A stretch of 64,000 bases of DNA from an uncultured Oscillibacter sp. (lineage in GTDB: Bacteria; Bacillota; Clostridia; Oscillospirales; Oscillospiraceae). The notes under the pieces were generated by a model. It was not told the origin of the DNA, did no database searches, and worked only from the letters and a program-made list of their open reading frames with translations. A program made the translations under genes and the position numbers. Every line of letters begins with the position of its first letter. The stretch's first letter is position 1. Where the stretch lies: contig CAJTZK010000002.1 in the NCBI GenBank assembly GCA_910583785.1, positions 124,001 through 188,000 on the forward strand. Reading direction: 5' to 3'. Positions 49,358-57,640 of the stretch are shown here, in pieces.

Positions 49358-50896
49358 TTACGCCCCCTTCTTCTTCGCGCCGGCCATGTAGAGGCCCAGC
49401 TCTTCCACCGTGACTTCCTTGGGGTCAAACTCGCCCACGATCTCCCCCTCGTACATGACCAGAATCCGGTCGGAGACGTTCATGACCTCGTCCAGTTCCA
49501 GGCTCACCAGCAGCACGCCCTTCCCGGCGTCCCGCTGGGCCACGATCTGCTTGTGTATGTACTCAATGGCGCCCACGTCCAGGCCCCGGGTAGGCTGGAC
49601 GGCGATGAGCAGCTCCGGGTCCTTGTCAATCTCCCGGGCGATGATGGCCTTTTGCTGGTTGCCGCCGGACATGCTCCGGGCCGCCGTAATGGGGCCCTGG
49701 CCGGAGCGGACGTCATACTGCTCGATGAGGCCCACGGCGTACTCCCGGATGGCCTTCCGCTTCAAAAAGCCCACGGGCGTGACGAAGTGGCTCTCAAAGT
49801 ACCGCTGGAGCACCATGTTGTCCTCCAGGGTGTAGTCCAGAACCAGGCCGTGCTTGTGACGGTCCTCGGGGATGTGGCTCATGCCGGAGGTGTTCCGCTT
49901 GCGGATGGGGGCCTTGGTGATGTCCTGGCCACCCAGGGCCAGGGTGCCCTCCTTCAGGGGCTCCAGGCCGGAGATGCCGTAGACCAGTTCCGTCTGGCCG
50001 TTGCCGTCGATGCCTGCGATACAGACGATCTCGCCCCGGCGGACCTGGAAGCTCACGTTCTTCACGGCGTTGTTTTTGTGCCGCTTGGAGGCCACGGTCA
50101 TGCCCCTCACGTCCAGCACTACCTCGCCGGGCTTGGCGGGGGCCTTCTCTACCACGAAGTTCACGTCCCGGCCCACCATCATCCGGCTCAGCTCCTCCTG
50201 GGAGCTGGAGGCGATGTCCACGGTGCCAATGTACCTGCCCTTACGCAGCACGGAGCAGCGGTCGGCCACGGACATGATCTCCCCCAGCTTGTGGGAGATG
50301 AAAAGGATGCTCTTGCCCTCCTTGGCCAGGTTCTTCATGATCTGCATGAGCTCCTCGATCTCCTGGGGGGTCAGCACGGCGGTGGGCTCGTCAAAGATCA
50401 GGATCTCATTCTCCCGGTACAGCATCTTTAAAATCTCCGTGCGCTGCTGCATGCCCACGGTGATGTCCTCCACCAGGGCGTCCGGGTCCACGTGGAGGCC
50501 GTATTTCTCCGAGAGGGCCAGCACCTTCTCCCGGGCCTCTCCCTTCTGGAGGAAGCCGTGCTTGCAGGGCTCCACGCCCATGATGATGTTGTCCAGCACC
50601 GTGAAGCACTCCACCAGCTTGAAGTGCTGGTGCACCATGCCTATCCCTAAGTCGTTGGCGTCGTTGGGGTCCTTGATGGAGACGACCTGGCCGTCCTTTT
50701 TGATCACGCCCTCCTCCGGCTGGTACAGGCCGAACAGCACGCTCATCAGCGTGGATTTCCCCGCGCCGTTTTCGCCGAGCAGCGCGTGGATTTCGCCTTT
50801 TTTCAGCTGTAGGGTGATATTGTCGTTGGCCACGATGCCGGGGAACCGTTTGGTAATATTCAGCATCTCAATGGCGTAACTCTGTTCCAATTTCAC
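49358..50896 (-). CDS. Nucleoside ABC transporter double ATPase (NupO/YufO type)
   Basis: 512 residues with two ATPase domains. First: Walker A GENGAGKSTLMS, signature ITVGMQQRTEILKML (the ABC motif of this class), Walker B LIFDEPTAVL. Second (about 265-500): modified Walker region GIDGNGQTEL and SGGNQQKAIIAREID, then PTRGLDVGA. This asymmetric pair is typical for sugar/nucleoside importers. The start is the GTG at 50896 with AAGGAGG 5 bases upstream; the frame to 50929 is rejected. Confidence 0.93.
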   Translation of the reverse strand: MKLEQSYAIEMLNITKRFPGIVANDNITLQLKKGEIHALLGENGAGKSTLMSVLFGLYQPEEGVIKKDGQVVSIKDPNDANDLGIGMVHQHFKLVECFTVLDNIIMGVEPCKHGFLQKGEAREKVLALSEKYGLHVDPDALVEDITVGMQQRTEILKMLYRENEILIFDEPTAVLTPQEIEELMQIMKNLAKEGKSILFISHKLGEIMSVADRCSVLRKGRYIGTVDIASSSQEELSRMMVGRDVNFVVEKAPAKPGEVVLDVRGMTVASKRHKNNAVKNVSFQVRRGEIVCIAGIDGNGQTELVYGISGLEPLKEGTLALGGQDITKAPIRKRNTSGMSHIPEDRHKHGLVLDYTLEDNMVLQRYFESHFVTPVGFLKRKAIREYAVGLIEQYDVRSGQGPITAARSMSGGNQQKAIIAREIDKDPELLIAVQPTRGLDVGAIEYIHKQIVAQRDAGKGVLLVSLELDEVMNVSDRILVMYEGEIVGEFDPKEVTVEELGLYMAGAKKKGA

Positions 50897-50951
50897 AACC
50901 TCCTCCTTCTCTGTTTCCCTGAACCCCATACGAGACTATAGGTTCTTGTTT

Positions 50952-50980
50952 ATTGTACCATATCCGTCCGGAGATTTCAA
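50952..50980 (-). promoter_or_regulatory. Separate promoter of the ATPase/permease genes
   Basis: Minus strand TTGAAA (50980-50975), 17-bp spacer, TACAAT (50957-50952), about 55 bp before the GTG start. The ABC genes can therefore be expressed apart from the upstream BMP gene. Confidence 0.7.
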
Positions 50981-51045
50981 AGCATTTTTTGAAAATTTTC
51001 ACAAAGTTGACCTTTCCCCTCCACAAGCCCCCCAGGGCGCAAAAA

Positions 51046-51074
51046 AACGAGGACGGGAATGTCCCGTCCTCGTT
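51046..51074 (-). terminator. Terminator of the BMP lipoprotein gene
   Basis: Perfect 13-bp stem (51046-51058 with 51062-51074), 3-base loop and a TTTTTTT tail on the minus strand. It limits read-through from the lipoprotein gene into the ATPase gene. Confidence 0.92.
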
Positions 51075-51089
51075 GGCTTGAGGGGTTTC

Positions 51090-52295
51090 TTACTTGATGT
51101 TGCCCAGGTCGTTGACCGTGATATTGGAGACGGCGGGCATGGCGGAGATGTCGTCGGAGACGGTGATCTTGCCGTCGAACATATCCTTCACCAGGGCCTT
51201 GTAGTCGTCCTGGGAGAAGCCGTCGCCCCACTGGGTGGTGTCCATGGGCAGGAGGACATAGTTGGCGGAGGGATCGTCGCCGGAAACCAGGCCCAGGGCC
51301 TCGGCCTTGCCGCCGTAGCTGCCGAAGTTGCCCGCGGCCACTTCGGTGAGCATGTGGTTCACCGTGGCGGCCAGGCCCTTCATGGCGGAGGTCAGGGTCA
51401 CGCCCTCGCCGTAGGCGGCATCCAGGGTAAAGCTCTGGTCCACGTCCACGCCGATGACCTTGGTGCCGGGCACCTTGGCGGCCGCCTCACCAGCGGAGGT
51501 GCAGATGCCGCCGCCGCAGGCGAAAACCGCCTGGACGCCCAAGTTCTGATACCAGTTGTCCGCATAGGCGGTGATGTCGGGGTCGCCGAAGAACTGGTTG
51601 CCGTAGACATACTCCACGGTGGCGTCTACGCCCAGCTCACCAGCGGCGGCGTCCACGCCCTGGACGAAGCCGTAGCCGAAGCGCTGCACGGCGGGAACAG
51701 CCATGCCGCCCAGGTAGCCCAGGTGGGTGTAACCCAGCTTCACGGCGGCGACGCCGGCCATGTAGCCGCAGAGCTCTTCCTTATAAACGGCGCAGTACAC
51801 GTTTTCGGGCACCGTGCCGCCCACGTCGCCCTCGCTGACGTCCAGGGCGATGAAGCTGATGTCGGGATAAACGTCGGCCACCTGGGTAATGGTTTCGCCA
51901 AAGGCGAAGCCGGGCATGACAATGACATTGTAATCTTCGTCAGCGGCCTTTTCCACCATGGCCACGCGCTCGGCGGTGGAGTCTCCGGCGGGCTTGTAGT
52001 AGATGAATTCCACGCCGTTGGCCTCGCACCAGGCCTTGCTGGCCTCGTAGGTGGTCTGGTTGAAGGACTGGTCCGTGATGTCGCCGTAGTCCGTGATCAT
52101 GGCGACCCGGATGTCGGCGGCTTCGCCGTCCTTGCCGGAATCCTCGTCTCCGCCTTCGTCGGCGGGAGTGGTGGCAGGCTCCTGCTGTCCGGCGGAATCG
52201 CCGGAGTTATCGGCATTTCCGGAGTCCTTGCCGCCGCAGGCGGCCAGGGACAGCACCATCGCCAAAGCCAGCAGGATCGCAAAAAACTTCTTCAT
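51090..52295 (-). CDS. BMP family nucleoside-binding lipoprotein
   Basis: 401 residues. Signal peptide with lipobox LAAC (cysteine about 20), then an acidic low-complexity linker (about 22-60) and a BMP domain with VAMITDYGDITDQSFNQTTYE (about 64-84, in part), VIVMPGFAFGE, and GVDVDQS. PnrA/BMP proteins bind purine or pyrimidine nucleosides. The ATG at 52295 has GGAAGG 9 bases upstream. It has its own promoter and terminator, so the receptor can be made in excess over the channel. Confidence 0.93.
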   Translation of the reverse strand: MKKFFAILLALAMVLSLAACGGKDSGNADNSGDSAGQQEPATTPADEGGDEDSGKDGEAADIRVAMITDYGDITDQSFNQTTYEASKAWCEANGVEFIYYKPAGDSTAERVAMVEKAADEDYNVIVMPGFAFGETITQVADVYPDISFIALDVSEGDVGGTVPENVYCAVYKEELCGYMAGVAAVKLGYTHLGYLGGMAVPAVQRFGYGFVQGVDAAAGELGVDATVEYVYGNQFFGDPDITAYADNWYQNLGVQAVFACGGGICTSAGEAAAKVPGTKVIGVDVDQSFTLDAAYGEGVTLTSAMKGLAATVNHMLTEVAAGNFGSYGGKAEALGLVSGDDPSANYVLLPMDTTQWGDGFSQDDYKALVKDMFDGKITVSDDISAMPAVSNITVNDLGNIK

Positions 52296-52359
52296 GGGTA
52301 TCAACCTTCCTTCCATATGTTCCTCTGAAAACAGAGTCCGGCCTCAGTGGGCCAAGCCT

Positions 52360-52388
52360 ATTATAACAATACCTTCCATGGATTTCAA
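52360..52388 (-). promoter_or_regulatory. Promoter of the BMP gene
   Basis: Minus strand TTGAAA (52388-52383), 17-bp spacer, TATAAT (52365-52360). Confidence 0.8.
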
Positions 52389-52433
52389 GGAATTTCACAA
52401 AATGTTTTTCTTTCGGGGAAAACGGCCAGGCCC

Positions 52434-53150
52434 TTACCGCCCCGCCATGCGGACGGCGGTCTCCAGGGCGACCTCCATCATCTCCGTCAGGGAGCTCTGC
52501 CGCTCCGCCGGGGGCAGCTCCTCCTTGGTGACCAGGTTGTCGGTGACGGAGCAGATGGTCAGGGCCCGCTTCCCCGCCCCGGCGGCGGTGGCGTAGAGCC
52601 CCGCCGTCTCCATGTCGATGGCCAGGACTCCCATGGGGGCCCACTCCAGGCCGCCGCCGTTCTTATAGTAGAACACGTCGGAACTGAGGATGTTCCCCAC
52701 CGGGGGCTCCAGGCCCCTCTCCCGGGCCACGGCCACGGCGGTTTCCAGAAGCCGGAAGTCCGCGATGGGGGCGAAGACCCCGGGGAGGCCGAAGTGGTGG
52801 GCGAAGTTGGAGTCCGTGCACGCCCCCTGGGCGATGACCAGGTCCCGGAGCTTCAGCTTTCCGCTGAGGGCCCCGGTGGTGCCCACCCGGATGATGTTCT
52901 CCACGCCGTAGAAGTGGAAGAGCTCATGGGAGTATATGCCGATGCTGGGAATGCCCATGCCGGAGGCCATGGCGGAAACCTCCACGCCGTGGTAGGTCCC
53001 CGTCCAGCCCTGGATGCCCCGGACGTTGTTCACCAGCCGGGGGTTTTCGAAGAAGGTCTCCGCGATGAATTTCGCCCGGAGGGGATCACCGGGCATGAGG
53101 ACGGTCTGCGCGAAACCGCCCTTGGCGGCCTCGTTGTGGGGGGTGCCCAT
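52434..53150 (-). CDS. deoD: Purine-nucleoside phosphorylase, DeoD type
   Basis: 238 residues of the trimeric/hexameric PNP-UDP family, DeoD branch. TVLMPGDPLRAKFIAETF (residues about 16-33), MGIPSIGIYSHEL (about 65), GTTGAL (about 85) and VLAIDMETAGLY (about 178) are phosphate- and base-site signatures. Cleaves nucleosides to free base and (deoxy)ribose 1-phosphate. The start is ATG 53150 with GGAGGG 5 bases upstream. It follows deoC by 1 bp. Confidence 0.94.
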   Translation of the reverse strand: MGTPHNEAAKGGFAQTVLMPGDPLRAKFIAETFFENPRLVNNVRGIQGWTGTYHGVEVSAMASGMGIPSIGIYSHELFHFYGVENIIRVGTTGALSGKLKLRDLVIAQGACTDSNFAHHFGLPGVFAPIADFRLLETAVAVARERGLEPPVGNILSSDVFYYKNGGGLEWAPMGVLAIDMETAGLYATAAGAGKRALTICSVTDNLVTKEELPPAERQSSLTEMMEVALETAVRMAGR

Positions 53151-53151
53151 A

Positions 53152-53808
53152 TCAGCCCTCCAGGGCCTTGACGGCCTTAACAATGCGGCTGGTGCCCAGG
53201 CGGGAGGCCCCCAGGTTGATAAAGTCCTCCGCGTCCTTCAAATCGGCGATGCCTCCGGCGGCCTTGATTTTTACATTGGGCCCGATGTGCTTGGCGAAGA
53301 GGGCCACGTCCTCCCGGGTGGCTCCGCCGCCGCCGAAGCCCGTGGAGGTCTTGATATAGTCCGCCCCGGAGGCGGTGACGATTTCGCAGAGTTTGACTTT
53401 TTCCTCATCGGTGAGGAGGCAGCATTCGATAATGACCTTGAGGAGCTTGCCCTTACAGGCGGCCTTGATGGCTTTGATTTCCGCCAGAAGCTCGTCCCAC
53501 TTTTGGTCCTTCACCCAGCCGATGTTGATGACCATGTCCACTTCCTCCGCCCCGTTGTCCACGGCGTCCGTTGCCATGAAGCATTTGGCGGCGGTGGTGT
53601 CATAGCCGTTGGGGAAGCCGATGACCGTGCAGATGGGCAGCTTGCCCTGGACGTACTCCGCCGCCTGCTTTACATAGCTGGCGGGGATGCAGACGCTGGC
53701 GCACTGGTACTTCATTCCATCGTCGCAGATGGCCTTGATCTCCGCCCAGGTAGCTCCCTGGGCCAGCAGGGTGTGGTCGCACGTTCCGAGAATTTCCTTC
53801 AGTTCCAT
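53152..53808 (-). CDS. deoC: Deoxyribose-phosphate aldolase
   Basis: 218 residues. TIM barrel with Schiff-base lysine in [16 protein letters not shown] (about 148-163) and a second lysine strand [13 protein letters not shown]. Splits deoxyribose 5-phosphate to acetaldehyde and glyceraldehyde 3-phosphate. With deoD, the BMP receptor and the ABC importer it makes a nucleoside uptake and degradation unit. Confidence 0.94.
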   Translation of the reverse strand: MELKEILGTCDHTLLAQGATWAEIKAICDDGMKYQCASVCIPASYVKQAAEYVQGKLPICTVIGFPNGYDTTAAKCFMATDAVDNGAEEVDMVINIGWVKDQKWDELLAEIKAIKAACKGKLLKVIIECCLLTDEEKVKLCEIVTASGADYIKTSTGFGGGGATREDVALFAKHIGPNVKIKAAGGIADLKDAEDFINLGASRLGTSRIVKAVKALEG

Positions 53809-53837
53809 TTCAGCGTTCTCCTTTAATATGGTGATAT

Positions 53838-53849
53838 CCCGGTACCGGG
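53838..53849. promoter_or_regulatory. 12-bp palindrome in the deoC leader
   Basis: CCCGGTACCGGG, a perfect palindrome between the predicted transcript start and deoC. A possible operator; no DeoR-type gene is in the window. Confidence 0.35.
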
Positions 53850-53868
53850 GAAATGGCCTGCTTTTTTT

Positions 53869-53897
53869 ATTATACCAGACCCCCCGCCGTCTGTCCA
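53869..53897 (-). promoter_or_regulatory. Promoter of deoC-deoD
   Basis: Minus strand TGGACA (53897-53892), 17-bp spacer, TATAAT (53874-53869). Confidence 0.78.
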
Positions 53898-54095
53898 GTG
53901 GTCCGGGCCTGCGGGGCCTGGCCCCCGCGCATTTTATGGGGGGAAAACCAGCCTCTATGCAAAGCCCCGGGCCGCCGCACGCCCGTCCGGGCCCGCCAGG
54001 CGTGTCCTATTTGGAGCTGTGATCCTATAGGGGCGGGCCCGCGGGTTTCCTCTCTAAAAATATACCGCCGGATACTCCCGTTCACACCCTCCCCC
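53898..54095. other. Non-coding gap between divergent deoC and protease genes
   Basis: About 200 bp with no supported gene. It includes GCCTGCGGGGCC and GGCGGGCCCGCGGG-type GC palindromes near 53910 and 54035, and no recognisable RNA. Confidence 0.4.
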
Positions 54096-54124
54096 TTGCA
54101 AAGCTGGCTCTACCGTGCTACAAT
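54096..54124 (+). promoter_or_regulatory. Promoter of the protease gene
   Basis: TTGCAA (54096-54101), 17-bp spacer, TACAAT (54119-54124), 31 bp before the start codon. Confidence 0.75.
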
Positions 54125-54155
54125 GTAACGAATATTCTATACGGAGGCTTGTCCC

Positions 54156-55382
54156 ATGAAAAAACAAATTCTCGCCCTGCTCTGCGTGCTGACCCTGCTT
54201 TTGGGGCTGGCTCCCGCTGCCGCCGCCCTGGAGGGCGAGTCCCAGCGGGCCGCGAATACCCTGGCGTCCCTCCAGGTCATCGACGCCGCCCCCTCCGGGA
54301 AGGCGCTGTCCAATCAGGCCAGCCGGGCCCATGCGGCGGAGGTGCTGGCCCGGCTCTACGGGCTCACCAAGGCCGATCTGCCCTCCGGCGCTTACGACTA
54401 CGCCGTGTCCAAGGGCTGGGTCACTGTCGTCACCGGGCAGAAGGACCCCATTCCCACCGCCGAGTTCTGCGCTGCCCTGCTGCGCCAGCTGGGCTACGAG
54501 GGCTTTACCAACGAGAACGCCAACGTCTTTGCCCGCCGGATTGCCCTGACCAGCCGGGATTATGACGAGACCCTGACGCTGGGAGACCTGTACCAGCTTG
54601 CCCGGGACGCCCTGGCCTTCCCTGGCAAGGACGGCGTGGCTCCCGCCCAGCGGCTGGTGGAGAAGGGCCTCTGCACCCAGGCCCAGGTCCAGGGCCTGTT
54701 CCCGGAGGCCCTCACCATCCGGCAGGCCGCCGACAAGCACATGGCCGCCATTTTGCGCCTGGACGTTTTCTATTCGGACCGGGAATATGAGGACGACCAG
54801 CGCAGCAACGGAGGCAGCGGCTTCTTCGTCTCCGCCGACGGGCTGGCCGTTACCAACTACCACACGATTGAAGGCGCCCTTTACGCCACCGCCACCCTGG
54901 TCACCGGGGAGTCCTTCCCGGTGGAAAAGGTGGTCTTCTATGACCCGGACGCGGACCTGGCCCTGCTGCGGATTTCCAAGACTACCACGGACCAGAAGGC
55001 CACCGCTCCCTTCTTCCACTGCCTGGAGCTGGCGCAGGAGCCGGACCTCCGGGTGGGGGATACGGTCTACAGCATGGGCGTGCCCCTGGGCGTCACCCTG
55101 ACCGCCACCTCCGGCGTTGTCAGCGCCGTGAACCACAAGGTGGGCGTTGGAACCTTCTCCTCCCTCCCCTGCGTAATCAGCACCGCCGACATCTCCCACG
55201 GCAGCAGCGGCGGAGCCCTGATGAACGTCTATGGGCATGTCGTCGGCGTCACAACCGGAGCCTATACCAACGGGAACAACCTCTACCTCTCCGTTCCCCT
55301 GACCCTCGTCATGGAAGCGGACTGGACGGCGGAGGGCATTACGCTCAAGGAGGTTGTGGAACTGGCGGAGGCCAAACCCTAA
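54156..55382 (+). CDS. Secreted trypsin-like (S1C/DegP-like) serine protease with N-terminal SLH-like region
   Basis: 408 residues. Signal peptide about 1-24 (ends AAAAL). Residues 30-200 have repeated segments resembling SLH modules (ALSNQASRAHAAEVLARLYGL; IPTAEFCAALLRQLGY), which may bind the cell wall. The protease half (about 215-400) carries the triad in TNYHTIEG (His about 234), DPDADLALL (Asp about 268) and HGSSGGALMN (Ser about 350). No PDZ domain. Likely wall-associated quality control or processing enzyme. Confidence 0.82.
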   Translation: MKKQILALLCVLTLLLGLAPAAAALEGESQRAANTLASLQVIDAAPSGKALSNQASRAHAAEVLARLYGLTKADLPSGAYDYAVSKGWVTVVTGQKDPIPTAEFCAALLRQLGYEGFTNENANVFARRIALTSRDYDETLTLGDLYQLARDALAFPGKDGVAPAQRLVEKGLCTQAQVQGLFPEALTIRQAADKHMAAILRLDVFYSDREYEDDQRSNGGSGFFVSADGLAVTNYHTIEGALYATATLVTGESFPVEKVVFYDPDADLALLRISKTTTDQKATAPFFHCLELAQEPDLRVGDTVYSMGVPLGVTLTATSGVVSAVNHKVGVGTFSSLPCVISTADISHGSSGGALMNVYGHVVGVTTGAYTNGNNLYLSVPLTLVMEADWTAEGITLKEVVELAEAKP

Positions 55383-55428
55383 CGGACGCCCTCCCATAAA
55401 ATTCACCGGGGATTTTCCCGGATACCCC

Positions 55429-55457
55429 TTGAAATGGGAGAAAATTTGTGGTAATAT
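55429..55457 (+). promoter_or_regulatory. Promoter of secG
   Basis: TTGAAA (55429-55434), 17-bp spacer, TAATAT (55452-55457). Confidence 0.72.
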
Positions 55458-55514
55458 GGATAACTGTCAAATATGCTTCACGTTTGGCGTGATTCCATTT
55501 GGAGGTTGAACATT

Positions 55515-55745
55515 TTGAAAATCGCCATCACTGTTTTGCAGCTCCTCTGCGGCCTGGGCATTATCCTGATTGTGCTGTTCCAGTCCGGGAAGAGCGCCGG
55601 CCTCTCCGGCGCCATCGGCGGCGTGGCCGATTCCTTCCTGGCCAAGAACAAGGCCAAGACCATGGACGCAAAGCTGGCCCGGGCCACCAAGTGGATCGGG
55701 GCCCTCTTCCTGATCCTGACCATGGTGCTGCTGATCCTCGGCTGA
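55515..55745 (+). CDS. secG: Preprotein translocase subunit SecG
   Basis: 76 residues, two membrane helices (ITVLQLLCGLGIILIVLFQ and WIGALFLILTMVLLILG) around the hallmark QSGKSAGLSGAIGG. Part of SecYEG. The start is a TTG at 55515, 9 bases after a perfect GGAGG; no ATG is available in this position. The typical Firmicute neighbour rnr is absent, because the mobile region begins here. Confidence 0.93.
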   Translation: MKIAITVLQLLCGLGIILIVLFQSGKSAGLSGAIGGVADSFLAKNKAKTMDAKLARATKWIGALFLILTMVLLILG

Positions 55746-55854
55746 GCAAACGCAAAACTGCCCCCCAGGCTGTTTAGGCGGGTGTCTGGAAAACAGTAAT
55801 CTGAGAAAATTACAATTACGGCATCTGTCAGGCAGGATTGGGCAAACAAAAAGC

Positions 55855-55888
55855 GGGCGGAGAATGGATGAATTTCCATTCTCCGCCC
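55855..55888. terminator. Terminator at the edge of the mobile region
   Basis: Perfect 14-bp stem (55855-55868 with 55875-55888), 6-base loop, then CTCTTTTTAC on the plus strand. Serves the convergent XRE gene and secG. Confidence 0.88.
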
Positions 55889-55912
55889 TCTTTTTACATT
55901 TAATCGCCTGTT

Positions 55913-56755
55913 TTACCGCTTTTTTCGTTTCCGCCTCTGCGTAGCAGGAACCTTGCCCCGCCTGCTGATGTGCTTCTTCATGTGCTCGGACTTGTTCAGG
56001 ATTCCTATCAAAGTCACAAATTCTTCTTTCGTCAATGTATCATAGTCGATCTCAAGCTGAGACAGGAGTGCTCTTACTATCTTTTCCTCCTTACTTCCTT
56101 CACAGTTGAGAGCCGCTTCCAGTTGACGTACTGCCTTCTCTGCCGATGACTCCGTATCAGCGTCAGAGGTGGTGGCATCGGATTTGTGCGCCTCCCGAAT
56201 ATCCCGGATAATGGGCCGCAAATTCTCAAAAATCGTATGGGCAAAGTAATCATCCTCATCTATCTGCACCAGCTCCAACGTGCGCATATTCAAATCATTA
56301 TCATCCAGGCCCGCACGTTCCATCAATACTTTGCGCTCGGTTTTGAGAGCGGTGTTGTTATTGCGGATGTGTATACTGGCAATCCGGTCAACATATATTT
56401 CCAGGTCAAGCATAAACCGCCGGAAGTCACCGTGGGCGGCAAGCTCACAGAGCTTGTTAATCCTGCCACTTTTTAATAACTCGATCATTTCATCACTCAA
56501 ACGCAGATCATTCAAATCTGCGTTTGGGTGATTTTTCATAACTGACAAGCCCAGCAGGTAGTCCGTAGTCACACCATAGAACTCCGCCAGTCTGACAACA
56601 GCCCAGTGGCTGATGTCTTTTGTGCCTTCTGCTTCATAGCTGCCCAGCGCGGATTTTGAAATACCGGTCTGCTTCTCAAGCTGTTCCAGCGTCAGGTTCC
56701 GATCCTTCCGCAATTCCCAAAAACGCTCGTGCATGATCTGCTTTGCGTCATCCAT
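55913..56755 (-). CDS. XRE-family regulator of the mobile element
   Basis: 280 residues. HTH at about 12-70: RKDRNLTLEQLEKQTGISKSALGSYE (in part) and LAEFYGVTTDYLLG. A long helical C-terminal region of unknown function (about 80-260) and a very basic tail RRKRKKR follow. Base composition is clearly lower in GC than the chromosome before it. Proteins of this layout are common regulators in clostridial conjugative elements. Confidence 0.82.
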   Translation of the reverse strand: MDDAKQIMHERFWELRKDRNLTLEQLEKQTGISKSALGSYEAEGTKDISHWAVVRLAEFYGVTTDYLLGLSVMKNHPNADLNDLRLSDEMIELLKSGRINKLCELAAHGDFRRFMLDLEIYVDRIASIHIRNNNTALKTERKVLMERAGLDDNDLNMRTLELVQIDEDDYFAHTIFENLRPIIRDIREAHKSDATTSDADTESSAEKAVRQLEAALNCEGSKEEKIVRALLSQLEIDYDTLTKEEFVTLIGILNKSEHMKKHISRRGKVPATQRRKRKKR

Positions 56756-57421
56756 ATCATTCCCTCCCTTGCAATCATACCGTTTCTTTCCTCATTTACA
56801 ACAGCTTCCGGCAATATTTTGTCGAAGAAAGGCAGCATTTCCAAGAGCGTGGAAATTTGCACGTTTTGGGGCCGATTTCCTGCCTCTTGGATATACGGGA
56901 GAAGGGGCATAAAACCGCTATAATTTTAAGTGTCTGGTAGAGACGTGAACATTGGCAAGTGCATGACCGTCCGAATGGGATATGTCCCCTGGCGAAGTGC
57001 GCCGCGACTGCCGCAAGGCACGAGCGCACCAGAGGGGACTACACGCCGCCGGAAATGGGGGCAGGAACGGCTTTCGGGGAGAACGGCAGAAAAATCAGCC
57101 TTAAAATCAAGGCTTATTTCCAATCCATGTGAAAACAGCGAACAAACGGAACTTTTTGTACTGCAATCCATACGAAACAGCGACGCGCCCAACGGCGAAC
57201 ACAGTACGCCGCCCCGTTTGGGTTTTCACGGTTCGGTATGAAGTTACGCCAAACCGTGAAATACAAAGTGCGTCCCCGTGGACAGGGCTTCACGGGTGGA
57301 AGCTCTGTTGGATGGACGCACATCAATCGCACCCGCCAGCGCACCATATCCACTGTTGCGGAAACAAGATACCCCGATGATGGGCGAACACCAAAATATT
57401 TCAATTTGAAGGTGGATGAAC
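56756..57421. other. Non-coding mobile-element stretch with several palindromes
   Basis: About 665 bp without a supported gene. Contents: a nested stem-loop at 56984-57039, an AGCCTT/AAGGCT hairpin near 57098-57116, and an inverted repeat TTTCACGGTT/AACCGTGAAA at about 57225-57260. Only short spurious frames run through it. Confidence 0.5.
56984..57039. repeat. Nested stem-loop in the mobile region
   Basis: GTCCCC (56984-56989) pairs with GGGGAC (57034-57039); inside, GTGCGC (56997-57002) pairs with GCGCAC (57024-57029), and GCC-GCAA-GGC forms the tip. It is the kind of element seen at transfer or replication origins, or as an RNA. Confidence 0.5.
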
Positions 57422-57640
57422 ATGGACACCAGGAACCAAATCAAATCGTACATTGTCAGGGAGGGTATGACCATGGCCGACCTTGTGGAGAAGCTGGCCG
57501 ACCAGTACGGGTGGAGCGCCAGCGTCCCCAATCTCTCCGGCAAACTGCGCCGGGATTCCCTGCGCTACCGGGAGGCCGTAGAGCTGGCTGACGCGCTGGG
57601 ATATGACATTATCTGGCAGCACCGGAGGGAGGTACGATAA
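57422..57640 (+). CDS. Small helix-turn-helix-like protein before the recombinase
   Basis: 72 residues starting MDTRNQIKSYIVREGMTMADLV. The pattern VEKLADQYGWSASVPNLSGKLRRDSLRYREAVELADALGYDI (in part) resembles an XRE-type HTH that is often found immediately before small serine recombinases in Firmicute elements. ATG 57422 is 6 bases after AAGGTGG; an ATG at 57416 is too close. Its stop TAA overlaps the candidate start of the recombinase. Confidence 0.65.
   Translation: MDTRNQIKSYIVREGMTMADLVEKLADQYGWSASVPNLSGKLRRDSLRYREAVELADALGYDIIWQHRREVR

Noticed and set aside
57129..57591. Several short frames in the mobile-element gap
   Set aside because: They lack ribosome sites, overlap each other and cross inverted repeats.
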